From Candidatus Binatia bacterium (lineage in GTDB: Bacteria; Desulfobacterota; Binatia; UBA9968): a stretch of 33,241 nucleotides of DNA. Shown piece after piece: positions 9,300 through 17,663 of the stretch (position 1 is the stretch's first letter; each line of letters starts with the position of its first letter). Position numbers and translations under genes: made by a program. The notes under the pieces were generated by a model. That model was not told where the DNA came from. It did not search any database and saw only the letters and a program-made list of their open reading frames with translations. The stretch spans positions 1 to 33,241 of the forward strand of contig JAICEJ010000007.1 of NCBI GenBank assembly GCA_025924215.1. The letters are read 5' to 3'.

Positions 9300-9680
9300 A
9301 CACTTTCTTGCAGAGAAATTGTAACGCTAAAGCGGCAAGAACAACCCTGCGAACCATTCAATTTATACGCGCATAACTATCAGATTGAGTTAAGAAGGGA
9401 TACGAATTTAGATAAAAGTCTTCCGCGACCGGGCGCATTCCGAGCGAGACTCGCATCCTCATTCATACCATTGGGTACTGGTCATATCGGATGATGGACG
9501 AAAAGCCAATTCCCTAGTTACGAATTGCTTCTTAACTTCTGTATTCACCATAAATTCCCCGCCGCTGTCGCTCTGAGCTGACGCGCAGGAGTTGCTTTGT
9601 TTGTTTCCCAAGGTGGCTGCAATCGGTGATCTTTATGGTGGATTACTTTTTATATCAATGCACAGCCAACGTTTCTCACG

Positions 9681-9695
9681 TTAGACGACGTCTAA
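9681..9695. promoter_or_regulatory. Perfect dyad TTAGAC-GAC-GTCTAA, candidate regulator binding site
   Basis: Read directly; ~190 bp upstream of the -24/-12 element. Confidence 0.45.
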
Positions 9696-9749
9696 TCATC
9701 AAAGAGGGGAACGGTTGAGTTGATTCGTCAGAGCGAACTTGGTCGGAAA

Positions 9750-9811
9750 GAGCCGGCTCACTGCAGGATAAACCTGCACTGAAGTGCTGCCTTGAGGCAA
9801 ATTGAGCGCTC
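9750..9811. promoter_or_regulatory. Cluster of five short inverted repeats upstream of the glycan cluster
   Basis: GAGCCGGCTC (9750-9759), TGCAGG-ATAAA-CCTGCA (9762-9778), GCACTGAAGTGC (9776-9787), TGCC-TTGA-GGCA (9788-9799), GAGCGCTC (9804-9811). Confidence 0.5.
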
Positions 9812-9820
9812 CAAAGTAAT

Positions 9821-9835
9821 TTAGACACCGTTAAA
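9821..9835. promoter_or_regulatory. Second, degenerate copy of the dyad (TTAGAC-ACC-GTTAAA)
   Basis: Same left half-site and spacer length as 9681-9695; right half matches at 4 of 6 positions. Confidence 0.35.
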
Positions 9836-9873
9836 CCATTATTTATAAAAGTAAATCGTTTTCAGAACGTTAT

Positions 9874-9889
9874 TGGCATTATTGTTGCT
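9874..9889 (+). promoter_or_regulatory. Sigma54 (RpoN) -24/-12 promoter element
   Basis: TGGCAT-TATTG-TTGCT versus consensus TGGCAC-N5-TTGCW; invariant GG (9875-9876) and GC (9887-9888) separated by exactly 10 nt; ~86 bp upstream of the likely GTG start at 9975. Confidence 0.7.
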
Positions 9890-9974
9890 TTGCGCCACCG
9901 TTGCTACTCGGATAGCGTTTTCGCACCATTCTGTCTCTCTGACGCGGTTTTATTTTTCAATAGGAGAAACACCA

Positions 9975-12584
9975 GTGAATATGCCGCTGCCGCAACTTTT
10001 CAAACCTTATCCTGAAACCTTAGAACCTTTACCACTACCGAGCCGGCTTGATTTCACCCCGCTAAGCACGTCGGAAAAAATCACAGCGCAGGGACGTTTT
10101 TTCTTCAACAATCATGAGAAATTTTTCCTGAAAGGAGTCACCTACGGCCCTTTTGCTCCCTCACTTCAAGGGGTTCCTTTCCCAGAAGCAGCACGCGTCG
10201 AGATGGATTTTACATTGATGAGGAAACTCGGAGTCAACTGTTTCCGCACCTTTACACCGCCGCCGGATTGGCTCCTAGATATGGCGGCAGCCTGCGGCCT
10301 GAGAGTGATCGTCGGCATTCCATGGGCTCAGCATATATCTTTTCTTGACTCACCTCGCACCCAGTCTGACGTTCGTAAAACTATCGTCGGCAGTGTTGAG
10401 GCTTGCAAGCGACATCCCGCGACCTTCGCCTATCTAATTGGAAATGAGATTCCCCCCGACATTGTGCGATGGCATGGCGCACGGCGAGTTCGATCGTTTC
10501 TCCGCAGCTTATTCAAAGCGGCGAAAGCAAGCGATCCGGAGCGATTCGTCAGTTACGCGAATTTTCCTTCTACTGAATATCTGGAGATAGATTTTACGGA
10601 CTTCTTGGCCTTCAATGTCTACCTTCATCGCGAGCAAGACTTCCGTCGTTACCTTTTTCATCTCCACAATTTAGCCGGTGATCGGCCGCTCGTGCTGACT
10701 GAGATTGGCATCGACTCGGTCAGCCAGGGGCTCGACTTTCAGGCCAAAGCGATGTCCTGGCAATTGCGTGTGAGCTTCGAAACCGGTGTCGCGGGCACCG
10801 TGATCTTCTCATGGACCGATGACTGGCATGCCTATTCCGGCGCTGAGGGATTTCAGGTTGATGATTGGGCTTTCGGTTTGGTTGATCGTAACCGTCAACC
10901 TAAACCGGCTTACTGGGAAGCAAAAAAGTACTACGCTAATACGCTTCCGGCGGATCTCAAGCGCTATCCCAAGGTTTCTGTAGTTGTATGCGTGTACAAC
11001 GGGGAACGCACAATAGATGCCTGCCTCGCTTCTTTAGAAAAACTCAATTACCGAAATTATGAAGTTATTGTGGTAAACGATGGCTCCACGGATCGAACCC
11101 AAAAAATCGCCGAGAGCTACGACTACATTCGGCTTATTAACCAGGAAAATAGAGGACTGAGCGAGGCGCGCAACGTCGGTATCCGCGCTGCCACAGGTGA
11201 TATCATTGCCTTTACCGATGCCGATTGTATGGCCGATGAAGATTGGCTGACCTATCTGGTCGCCCGTTTTCAATCGTCTGAATTCGGCGCTGTTGGCGGC
11301 CCGAATCTCGCGCCGCCAGACGATTCAATGATCGCCGCATGCGTGGCCCTATCGCCCGGCGCGCCGGCTCATGTGCTTTTGGACGATGAGGTAGCCGAAC
11401 ACATACCGGGATGCAATATGGCATTCCGGCGGGAAGCCTTAGAAGCAATCTCAGGGTTTGATCCGATCTTCCGCGCCGCCGGCGACGATGTGGATGTTTG
11501 CTGGCGGCTCCAGAATAAAGGCTACAAGATCGGCTTCAGCCCGGCGGCGCTGGTTTGGCATTTTCGCCGCAATACCGTGCGAGATTACGTAAAGCAGCAA
11601 CGCGGCTATGGCAAGGCTGAGACTCTGCTGTTCTTTAAACATCCAAGTCGTTTTAACGTGCTGGGTCAATCACGTTGGTTCGGCAGAATCTACGGCGATC
11701 TCTCTTCTTTCTTGTCGAGCCGCCAGCCGAGGATTTACTCCGGAGTTTTCGGCCGTGGACTTTTTCAAACGCTCTACCAGCCACCGCCCTCCGTCTTAGC
11801 ATGCCTGCCGATGACCCTCGAGTGGAACTTGCTTTCTCTCGCGTTAATCGCATGCGCGTTTATTTTTGGCGGCTGGTTTTGGCTTGGACTGGCGCCATTC
11901 GGCATTACCGTAGCGCGGTGTCTGGCAAGCGCGCTACGAGCTCGTGTCCCCAAGGCTTACCGTGGGCGGGCGGCGACTCTGCTGATTACATTTCTAATTT
12001 TCGTGGGGCCACTCTTCCGAACCCTGGAGCGCTATCGCTGGCGCATTCGCAGGCTGCGCGAGGTAAAGCGGGTTGAGTGTAACGGGCCGCGTCAGTCGCC
12101 GCGCATCTCGCTGCGCGAGCGCGCCTTTTATCTGTCGTACTGGAATGAGGCGGGCCAAGAAAAAGAGAGCCTGCTCGGCGCCGCCATGGACTTTCTTGTG
12201 CCGCGAAAGTATCTCATCGCGATGGATCAGGGATGGAGCCAATGGGATCTGGAGATTTGCCAGGGGCCGTGGGCAAAAGCTCAAGTGAAGACAGCGGTTG
12301 AAAATCATGGCGGCTCAAAGCGGCTATTACGTGTGCGCTGCGCCCTAAGGATGTCGAGGGTTTCGCTCATCTGCCTTTCCCTCTACGCCGTATTGACAAC
12401 GACCGCCGCTATCCTCGGGATGCCGCAGATTGCCCTAGCGACACTTGGTAGCGGATTAATTCACGGAGGCGCGATCCTGTATCAAAAATTCCGCCTCGGC
12501 CACGTGCTCTATCACGTCATGGAATCTTTGGCGCACAAACTCGAGTTTGTGCCGGTCGCGAAATCATCGGCAGAGGTGCTATGA
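9975..12584 (+). CDS. GH (TIM-barrel, GH2/GH5-like) - glycosyltransferase family 2 fusion with C-terminal TM region
   Basis: N-term FFFNNHEKFFLKGVTYGPF, LIGNEIP and LTEIGIDS (candidate acid/base and nucleophile Glu); GT2 block PKVSVVVCVYNGERT...VVNDGSTDRT...FTDADCMAD...GDDVDVCWRL...QQRGYGKAE; AGGAG RBS before GTG 9975. Confidence 0.9.
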   Translation: MNMPLPQLFKPYPETLEPLPLPSRLDFTPLSTSEKITAQGRFFFNNHEKFFLKGVTYGPFAPSLQGVPFPEAARVEMDFTLMRKLGVNCFRTFTPPPDWLLDMAAACGLRVIVGIPWAQHISFLDSPRTQSDVRKTIVGSVEACKRHPATFAYLIGNEIPPDIVRWHGARRVRSFLRSLFKAAKASDPERFVSYANFPSTEYLEIDFTDFLAFNVYLHREQDFRRYLFHLHNLAGDRPLVLTEIGIDSVSQGLDFQAKAMSWQLRVSFETGVAGTVIFSWTDDWHAYSGAEGFQVDDWAFGLVDRNRQPKPAYWEAKKYYANTLPADLKRYPKVSVVVCVYNGERTIDACLASLEKLNYRNYEVIVVNDGSTDRTQKIAESYDYIRLINQENRGLSEARNVGIRAATGDIIAFTDADCMADEDWLTYLVARFQSSEFGAVGGPNLAPPDDSMIAACVALSPGAPAHVLLDDEVAEHIPGCNMAFRREALEAISGFDPIFRAAGDDVDVCWRLQNKGYKIGFSPAALVWHFRRNTVRDYVKQQRGYGKAETLLFFKHPSRFNVLGQSRWFGRIYGDLSSFLSSRQPRIYSGVFGRGLFQTLYQPPPSVLACLPMTLEWNLLSLALIACAFIFGGWFWLGLAPFGITVARCLASALRARVPKAYRGRAATLLITFLIFVGPLFRTLERYRWRIRRLREVKRVECNGPRQSPRISLRERAFYLSYWNEAGQEKESLLGAAMDFLVPRKYLIAMDQGWSQWDLEICQGPWAKAQVKTAVENHGGSKRLLRVRCALRMSRVSLICLSLYAVLTTTAAILGMPQIALATLGSGLIHGGAILYQKFRLGHVLYHVMESLAHKLEFVPVAKSSAEVL

Positions 12585-12608
12585 CAAAATCAGCCCTCTG
12601 ACACATCC

Positions 12609-14390
12609 ATGAAACGCACGGTTCGTTCCTATCTAAAGCCGTATTGGCCGGCCTTCGTTCTAGCACTCGGTCAGGTTTTTCTCATTAGCGCGCTGGAGCT
12701 TCTCAAGCCGTGGCCGCTCAAGATCATTATTGACAATATTCTGAGCGACAAGCCGTTGCCGTTTGGATTGGCTCTTAATTGGTCTTCGGAAACCCTTCTA
12801 ATAGCCGCTTGCATCGGCCTAGTCGTTATTTACATCCTGCTGGGCGGTGTGCGCTTCTTGAATGATTGCGCAACAGTTCGGATTGGCCAGGGAATGGTTA
12901 ACGATCTTCGTCGAGACCTCTACAGCCGGATCCAGCGCCTGTCGCTCTCCTTTCACACCCGCCAGCAGGTCGGCGACCTCATGTATCGGATTACCGCCGA
13001 CACTATGTGCATTCAGGCGCTTACTATGAATGGTTTTTTCTCAGTCCTCTCAGCCTCAGTGCTGCTAGCAGGAATGTTCGTGGTGATGCTCTCGCTCGAT
13101 ACCTCTCTCACTTTACTGGCTTTGGCTGTGTGCCCGGCACTCTTCGTTGCCATCGGGCTTCTTAATAGGAAGATGTCCTCTGCAGCTGCACAGGCTCGTC
13201 AAAAGGAGAGTTTAGTCTATTCGCTCCTGCAGCGGACGCTCTCAGGAATACGCGTCATCCAGGCTTTTACCAAAGAAGAGGACGAGGAGCGGCGCTTTGT
13301 CAAAGCAAGCACCGAGAGTCTGGCAGCCGAGTTGCGGCTCTACAACCTCCAAAATTTTTATTTTGGCGTCGTAAATGTCACGATCGCGGCCGGAACCGCC
13401 GCTGTTTTGTGGGTAGGCACCCGCCACGTTCTATCAGGACAGCTTTCGATTGGTGACATGGTTGTATTTACCTCGTATCTTGCTTCCCTCTACATCCCGC
13501 TGAACAGCATCTTCGAAACTTATGGGCTGGTGCAGAGCGCAAAGGTTGGGGTGCGGCGAGCGTTCGACATTCTGGACTCGGAACAGAGCATGCCCGAGGG
13601 CCATAGGAATCTTGGAAGGCAACGGGCGAAAGGTGAGATCTCGTTTGAACAAGTTTCGTTTGGATACGACTCTTCCCGACAGATTTTAAAAGAGATCAAT
13701 CTTCGCGTTGCGCCGGGTCAAAGGATTGCGATTGTCGGCGCGACCGGCGCCGGGAAGTCCACGTTGGTGAGTCTCCTGCCGAGGTTCTACGACCCGCAAT
13801 CGGGGCGGGTAACCATCGACGGCGTCGACATTCGTGATTTTCAACTGAAATCCCTGCGTCGCAATATAGCTATGATTCTTCAACCTCCGCTGGTCTTTCC
13901 TTTCAGCATCCGGGAAAACATCGCTTATGGTCGACCGGGGGCATCTCTGGAAGACGTCATCAGTGCAGCTAAGGTGGCTCAGGTTCATGAGTTTGTTGAG
14001 CAGCTCCCGGACAAGTACGAAACTATGATCAGCGAACAAGGATGCACTTTATCGGAAGGACAGAAATTACGTCTCACCATCGCGCGCGGCATCTTACTCG
14101 ATGCGCCTATACTGATTCTGGACGAGCCCACTTCTTCCGTGGATTCGGAAACCGAGGCTCTGATTATGGATGGGCTGGAGCATCTGATGGAGGGCAAGAC
14201 CACTTTCATTATCGCGCACCGGCTCTCCACGGTTCGACAAGCGGATCTCATTCTCGTCGTCCGCGCCGGCCAGATTGTTGAGCAGGGCACGTTTAGCGAG
14301 CTACTGCATCGCGGTGGCCCGTTTGCGTCTCTGTACAGGACTCAGTTTGGCTTACGCGACGATGAGCGGAAATTCCGTCTGGTCAAATAG
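12609..14390 (+). CDS. ABC exporter, fused permease-ATPase (MsbA/NdvA type)
   Basis: N-terminal TM domain; Walker A GATGAGKST, variant signature LSEGQKLRL, Walker B ILILDEPTSSVDSE, H-loop IAHRLS. Confidence 0.95.
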   Translation: MKRTVRSYLKPYWPAFVLALGQVFLISALELLKPWPLKIIIDNILSDKPLPFGLALNWSSETLLIAACIGLVVIYILLGGVRFLNDCATVRIGQGMVNDLRRDLYSRIQRLSLSFHTRQQVGDLMYRITADTMCIQALTMNGFFSVLSASVLLAGMFVVMLSLDTSLTLLALAVCPALFVAIGLLNRKMSSAAAQARQKESLVYSLLQRTLSGIRVIQAFTKEEDEERRFVKASTESLAAELRLYNLQNFYFGVVNVTIAAGTAAVLWVGTRHVLSGQLSIGDMVVFTSYLASLYIPLNSIFETYGLVQSAKVGVRRAFDILDSEQSMPEGHRNLGRQRAKGEISFEQVSFGYDSSRQILKEINLRVAPGQRIAIVGATGAGKSTLVSLLPRFYDPQSGRVTIDGVDIRDFQLKSLRRNIAMILQPPLVFPFSIRENIAYGRPGASLEDVISAAKVAQVHEFVEQLPDKYETMISEQGCTLSEGQKLRLTIARGILLDAPILILDEPTSSVDSETEALIMDGLEHLMEGKTTFIIAHRLSTVRQADLILVVRAGQIVEQGTFSELLHRGGPFASLYRTQFGLRDDERKFRLVK

Positions 14391-14400
14391 GACAGAGCAC

Positions 14401-15129
14401 GTGCCATTTATACCGGACTTTACAGATCCACGGTATGTGGATGAAGTTGGCTGGTTCCTCTATCACGAGAAATACGGTCGTGATGAGTTTGGCGGCTCCT
14501 ATGATGCCGAGCGGCGCGCATACTCCCGACTCTTGCTTGAAGAGGTCGCTCAGTACTTAAAGCAAGAGCCGACCTGGCTGGAAGACAAAACAGTCGTTAG
14601 CATCGGCTGCGGCTGTAGCGGTGACCTGGTTACATTCCCTTCCCGAATCAAAATTGCAATAGACCCGCTTCTTTATGTTTACCAACAGTTGGGGTTGCTG
14701 ATGCCGGACGAAGCCGGTAGCCCGACTGTTTATTTATCGACAGGCGCTGAGGAGCTTCCGTTACTGTCTGATTATGCCGACCTGGTGATCTGTCGGAACG
14801 CCCTCGATCACATGCATAATCCCGCAGTGGCGTTGAAAGAAATGAGACGGATTCTCAACAAAGAAGGAGCATTGTTCTTAAGCGTTGATCTTGGCGGTGA
14901 GCCCACCCCGGATGAACCAACAGTTTTCTCAACCGACAGCCTTGAAGCTCTTCTGCTGCAGGAGCAATTCGAGATCGTTGATTCTGTCCGCGACGAACAG
15001 CCTCATAGCGCGTGGCGTCCTAGCAGCACGCGCATCATGGTGCGGAAAAAACCGCAAAATGGGAGGACGCTCGACAAGGAAGAGATCCTCCGGCGCTATA
15101 CGGCACGACTAGGCGAGCACGATAAGTGA
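14401..15129 (+). CDS. Class I SAM-dependent methyltransferase
   Basis: VVSIGCGCSGDLVTFPSRIKIAIDPLL, ADLVICRNALDHMHNPAVALKEMRRILNKEGALFLSVDLG; GTG start at 14401 preferred because the upstream part overlaps the ABC gene. Confidence 0.85.
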   Translation: MPFIPDFTDPRYVDEVGWFLYHEKYGRDEFGGSYDAERRAYSRLLLEEVAQYLKQEPTWLEDKTVVSIGCGCSGDLVTFPSRIKIAIDPLLYVYQQLGLLMPDEAGSPTVYLSTGAEELPLLSDYADLVICRNALDHMHNPAVALKEMRRILNKEGALFLSVDLGGEPTPDEPTVFSTDSLEALLLQEQFEIVDSVRDEQPHSAWRPSSTRIMVRKKPQNGRTLDKEEILRRYTARLGEHDK

Positions 15130-15167
15130 CAATGGGACGAGTGTAGCCGCTGAGAGAACCACCACAC

Positions 15168-16331
15168 GTGACATCGAAGCTTCGCATTATTGTGTCAGGG
15201 CTCATCGCTCAATACCCACTCGGCGGTGTGACTTGGGATTACTTTCAATATGTTCTTGGCCTCGCTCAGCTAGGTCACGATGTCTACTATCTTGAGGATA
15301 CCGGGCAATGGCCTTATAACCCGCAAGAAGGCGGGCTCGGCAAAGACTGTGACTTCAATGTTCAATATCTCGCTGCCGTCATGTCGCGCTATGGACTAGC
15401 TGAGCAGTGGGCCTATCGCTTTCCGTGGCAATCGCAGTGGTTTGGGCTTGCCGATGCGAAACGACGAGAGGTCATTCGCTCGGCTGACTTGCTCATCAAC
15501 ATTTCCGGAACTCTAGAGCGACCTGAGGAGTATCGACAGGTAAGCCGCTTGGCCTATATCGACTCGGATCCTGTCTTTACACAGGTAAAGTTGGCGCGTG
15601 GCCAACTCGATTTTCGCAAATGGATCGATGCGCATGATGTTCAGTTCAGCTTCGGTGAATGCCTCTCGCCCGAGGTGCCTGAGACTGGGCACCACTGGCG
15701 TCCGACGCGGCAGCCGATTGTGCTCTCAGAGTGGCATCCTGAGAGACCGTTTCGCGAGGTTTTCACTACCGTGATGAACTGGACTAGCTACAAGCCTGTC
15801 GTTTACGGTGATCGAAGTTATGGGCAAAAAGATCTCGAGTTCGCACGCTTTCAGGAGTTGCCGCGCCTTATCGCCCCCACAGCTCTGGAGATCGCTGTCA
15901 ATGCCGGGAAAACTCGCCGCACACCACGTCAGTTGCTAGCCCGCAAGGGATGGCGCGTTGTCGATCCGGCCGAGGTCTGTCCTGATCTCGAAAGTTATCG
16001 CGATTACATCGAATCGTCCAAGGCCGAGTGGAGCGTCGCGAAGAATGGCTATGTCGTCGGGCGGCCCGGGTGGTTCAGTTGTCGATCGGCATGCTATTTA
16101 GCGGCGGGGCGCCCCGTCGCCGTTCAGGACACTGGGTTCAGCGCGGTCCTCCCTACAGGCGCGGGCCTCCTGGCCTTCAGTACCGTGGAGGAGGCGATAG
16201 CGTCGATCAAAGAGATCGAAGCAGACTATGAGCGGCATGCGAAGGCTGCCCGTGAGATCGCTTCGGAGTATTTCGATGCGACGACGGTGCTCACAGGTTT
16301 AGTGGAGGAGGCGATGAATGGTCGCGGCTGA
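15168..16331 (+). CDS. Glycosyltransferase-like protein (copy 1 of tandem pair)
   Basis: LRIIVSGLIAQYPLGGVTWDYFQYVLGLAQLGHDVYYLEDTGQWPYNP; SGWF-like C-terminal block PGWFSCRSACYLAAGRPVAVQDTGFSAVLPTGAGLLAF. Confidence 0.8.
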   Translation: MTSKLRIIVSGLIAQYPLGGVTWDYFQYVLGLAQLGHDVYYLEDTGQWPYNPQEGGLGKDCDFNVQYLAAVMSRYGLAEQWAYRFPWQSQWFGLADAKRREVIRSADLLINISGTLERPEEYRQVSRLAYIDSDPVFTQVKLARGQLDFRKWIDAHDVQFSFGECLSPEVPETGHHWRPTRQPIVLSEWHPERPFREVFTTVMNWTSYKPVVYGDRSYGQKDLEFARFQELPRLIAPTALEIAVNAGKTRRTPRQLLARKGWRVVDPAEVCPDLESYRDYIESSKAEWSVAKNGYVVGRPGWFSCRSACYLAAGRPVAVQDTGFSAVLPTGAGLLAFSTVEEAIASIKEIEADYERHAKAAREIASEYFDATTVLTGLVEEAMNGRG

Positions 16332-17649
16332 TCGCCCTGTGAGAAAGCGCACCCCGGGTAGCGACATCCCGCCGCTGTCACATCGGAAAGGTGCGACCGC
16401 GCTGCCTGAACGTGCGGACCGCGCCGCAATGCTGCCTCACGTTGATCGATCTTTCGAAAGAGTTGAGGGGAAAAGAGACCGCGTGCACGTCGTCAAGCCA
16501 AAGGTCGTTGTGGTTTTAGGAATCATGGGCTGTCTACCCGTGGCCGGAACCGGTGTGGCTTGGAATACCCTGCAGCATCTTATCGCACTTCGTCGCCTCG
16601 GCTACGATGTCTACTACGTGGAAGCGACTGCCGTATGGCCTTTTAATGCCACCACCGATGACTGCACGTTTCCGGTAACCTATATCAGCAATCTGCTAAA
16701 CCGCTTTGGCTTTGAAAATAAATGGGCCTATGTCGCCGCGCACAGTGACAACCGGTGCTACGGGCTCTCAGAGCTTCAGGTGAAAGATTTATACTCCCGT
16801 GCAGACGCAATCATCAATCTCTTCGGCGGAACGATACTGCGCGACGAGCACATGAGATGTCCGATCCGGATCTATCTTGAAACCGATCCGGTAGTGCATC
16901 AAATCCGCATCGCGAACGGTGAACAAAGATATATCAATCTCGTGGCAGCCCACACGGCGCTGTTCACGTGGGGAGCGAACTACGGAGCATCGGACTGCGG
17001 TGTCCCGCTGCAATCCTTTGAGTATAAACCTACCCGTTCCCCCGTCCTCCTCGATTGTTGGGAGTCGCCCTGTAATCCGGCGGCACGCTACTTTACGACT
17101 ATTGGCCATTGGGATCAGTCTGTCAAAGACCTGGAATATGACGGCGAACGTTACTCCTGGAGCAAGCATCGCGAGTTTTTAAAACTCCTCGAGTTACCCA
17201 GGCGCACGACTCAGGAATTTTCCCTGGCCTTGGCCATAGATGATCCCGCTACCGTACAGATGCTCAAAGGCTACGGGTGGCGTATCGAAGATGCGTATCG
17301 GATCTCCGAGACCCTGGAGAGTTACCGCGGGTATATCTGGGGGTCGCGGGGCGAGCTCACGGTGGCCAAGGATATGAACGTGCGCTTGCGTAGTGGTTGG
17401 TTCAGCGAGCGGAGCGCCTGCTATCTCGCCGCCGGCAAGCCAGTGATCACTCAGGAAACGGGTTTTAGCAAGTCCATTCCCACGGGACTCGGTTTATACG
17501 GATTTCAGAAACTCGAGGATATTCCTCCTGCCATTGAGGCCATCAACAGTGATTACCCGAGACATTCCCAGGCCGCCAAAGAAATTGCCGCGGAGTATTT
17601 CGATGCTGAAAAGCTCCTCCGGCAGGTGACGATTGAAGCAGGCTTGTAG
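16318..17649 (+). CDS. Glycosyltransferase-like protein (copy 2 of tandem pair); translation may begin downstream at GTG 16483
   Basis: KVVVVLGIMGCLPVAGTGVAWNTLQHLIALRRLGYDVYYVEATAVWPFN; SGWFSERSACYLAAGKPVITQETGFSKSIPTGLGLYGF aligns with copy 1. Confidence 0.8.
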   Translation: MVAADRPVRKRTPGSDIPPLSHRKGATALPERADRAAMLPHVDRSFERVEGKRDRVHVVKPKVVVVLGIMGCLPVAGTGVAWNTLQHLIALRRLGYDVYYVEATAVWPFNATTDDCTFPVTYISNLLNRFGFENKWAYVAAHSDNRCYGLSELQVKDLYSRADAIINLFGGTILRDEHMRCPIRIYLETDPVVHQIRIANGEQRYINLVAAHTALFTWGANYGASDCGVPLQSFEYKPTRSPVLLDCWESPCNPAARYFTTIGHWDQSVKDLEYDGERYSWSKHREFLKLLELPRRTTQEFSLALAIDDPATVQMLKGYGWRIEDAYRISETLESYRGYIWGSRGELTVAKDMNVRLRSGWFSERSACYLAAGKPVITQETGFSKSIPTGLGLYGFQKLEDIPPAIEAINSDYPRHSQAAKEIAAEYFDAEKLLRQVTIEAGL

Positions 17650-17663
17650 GCCAAGGCGAGGCA

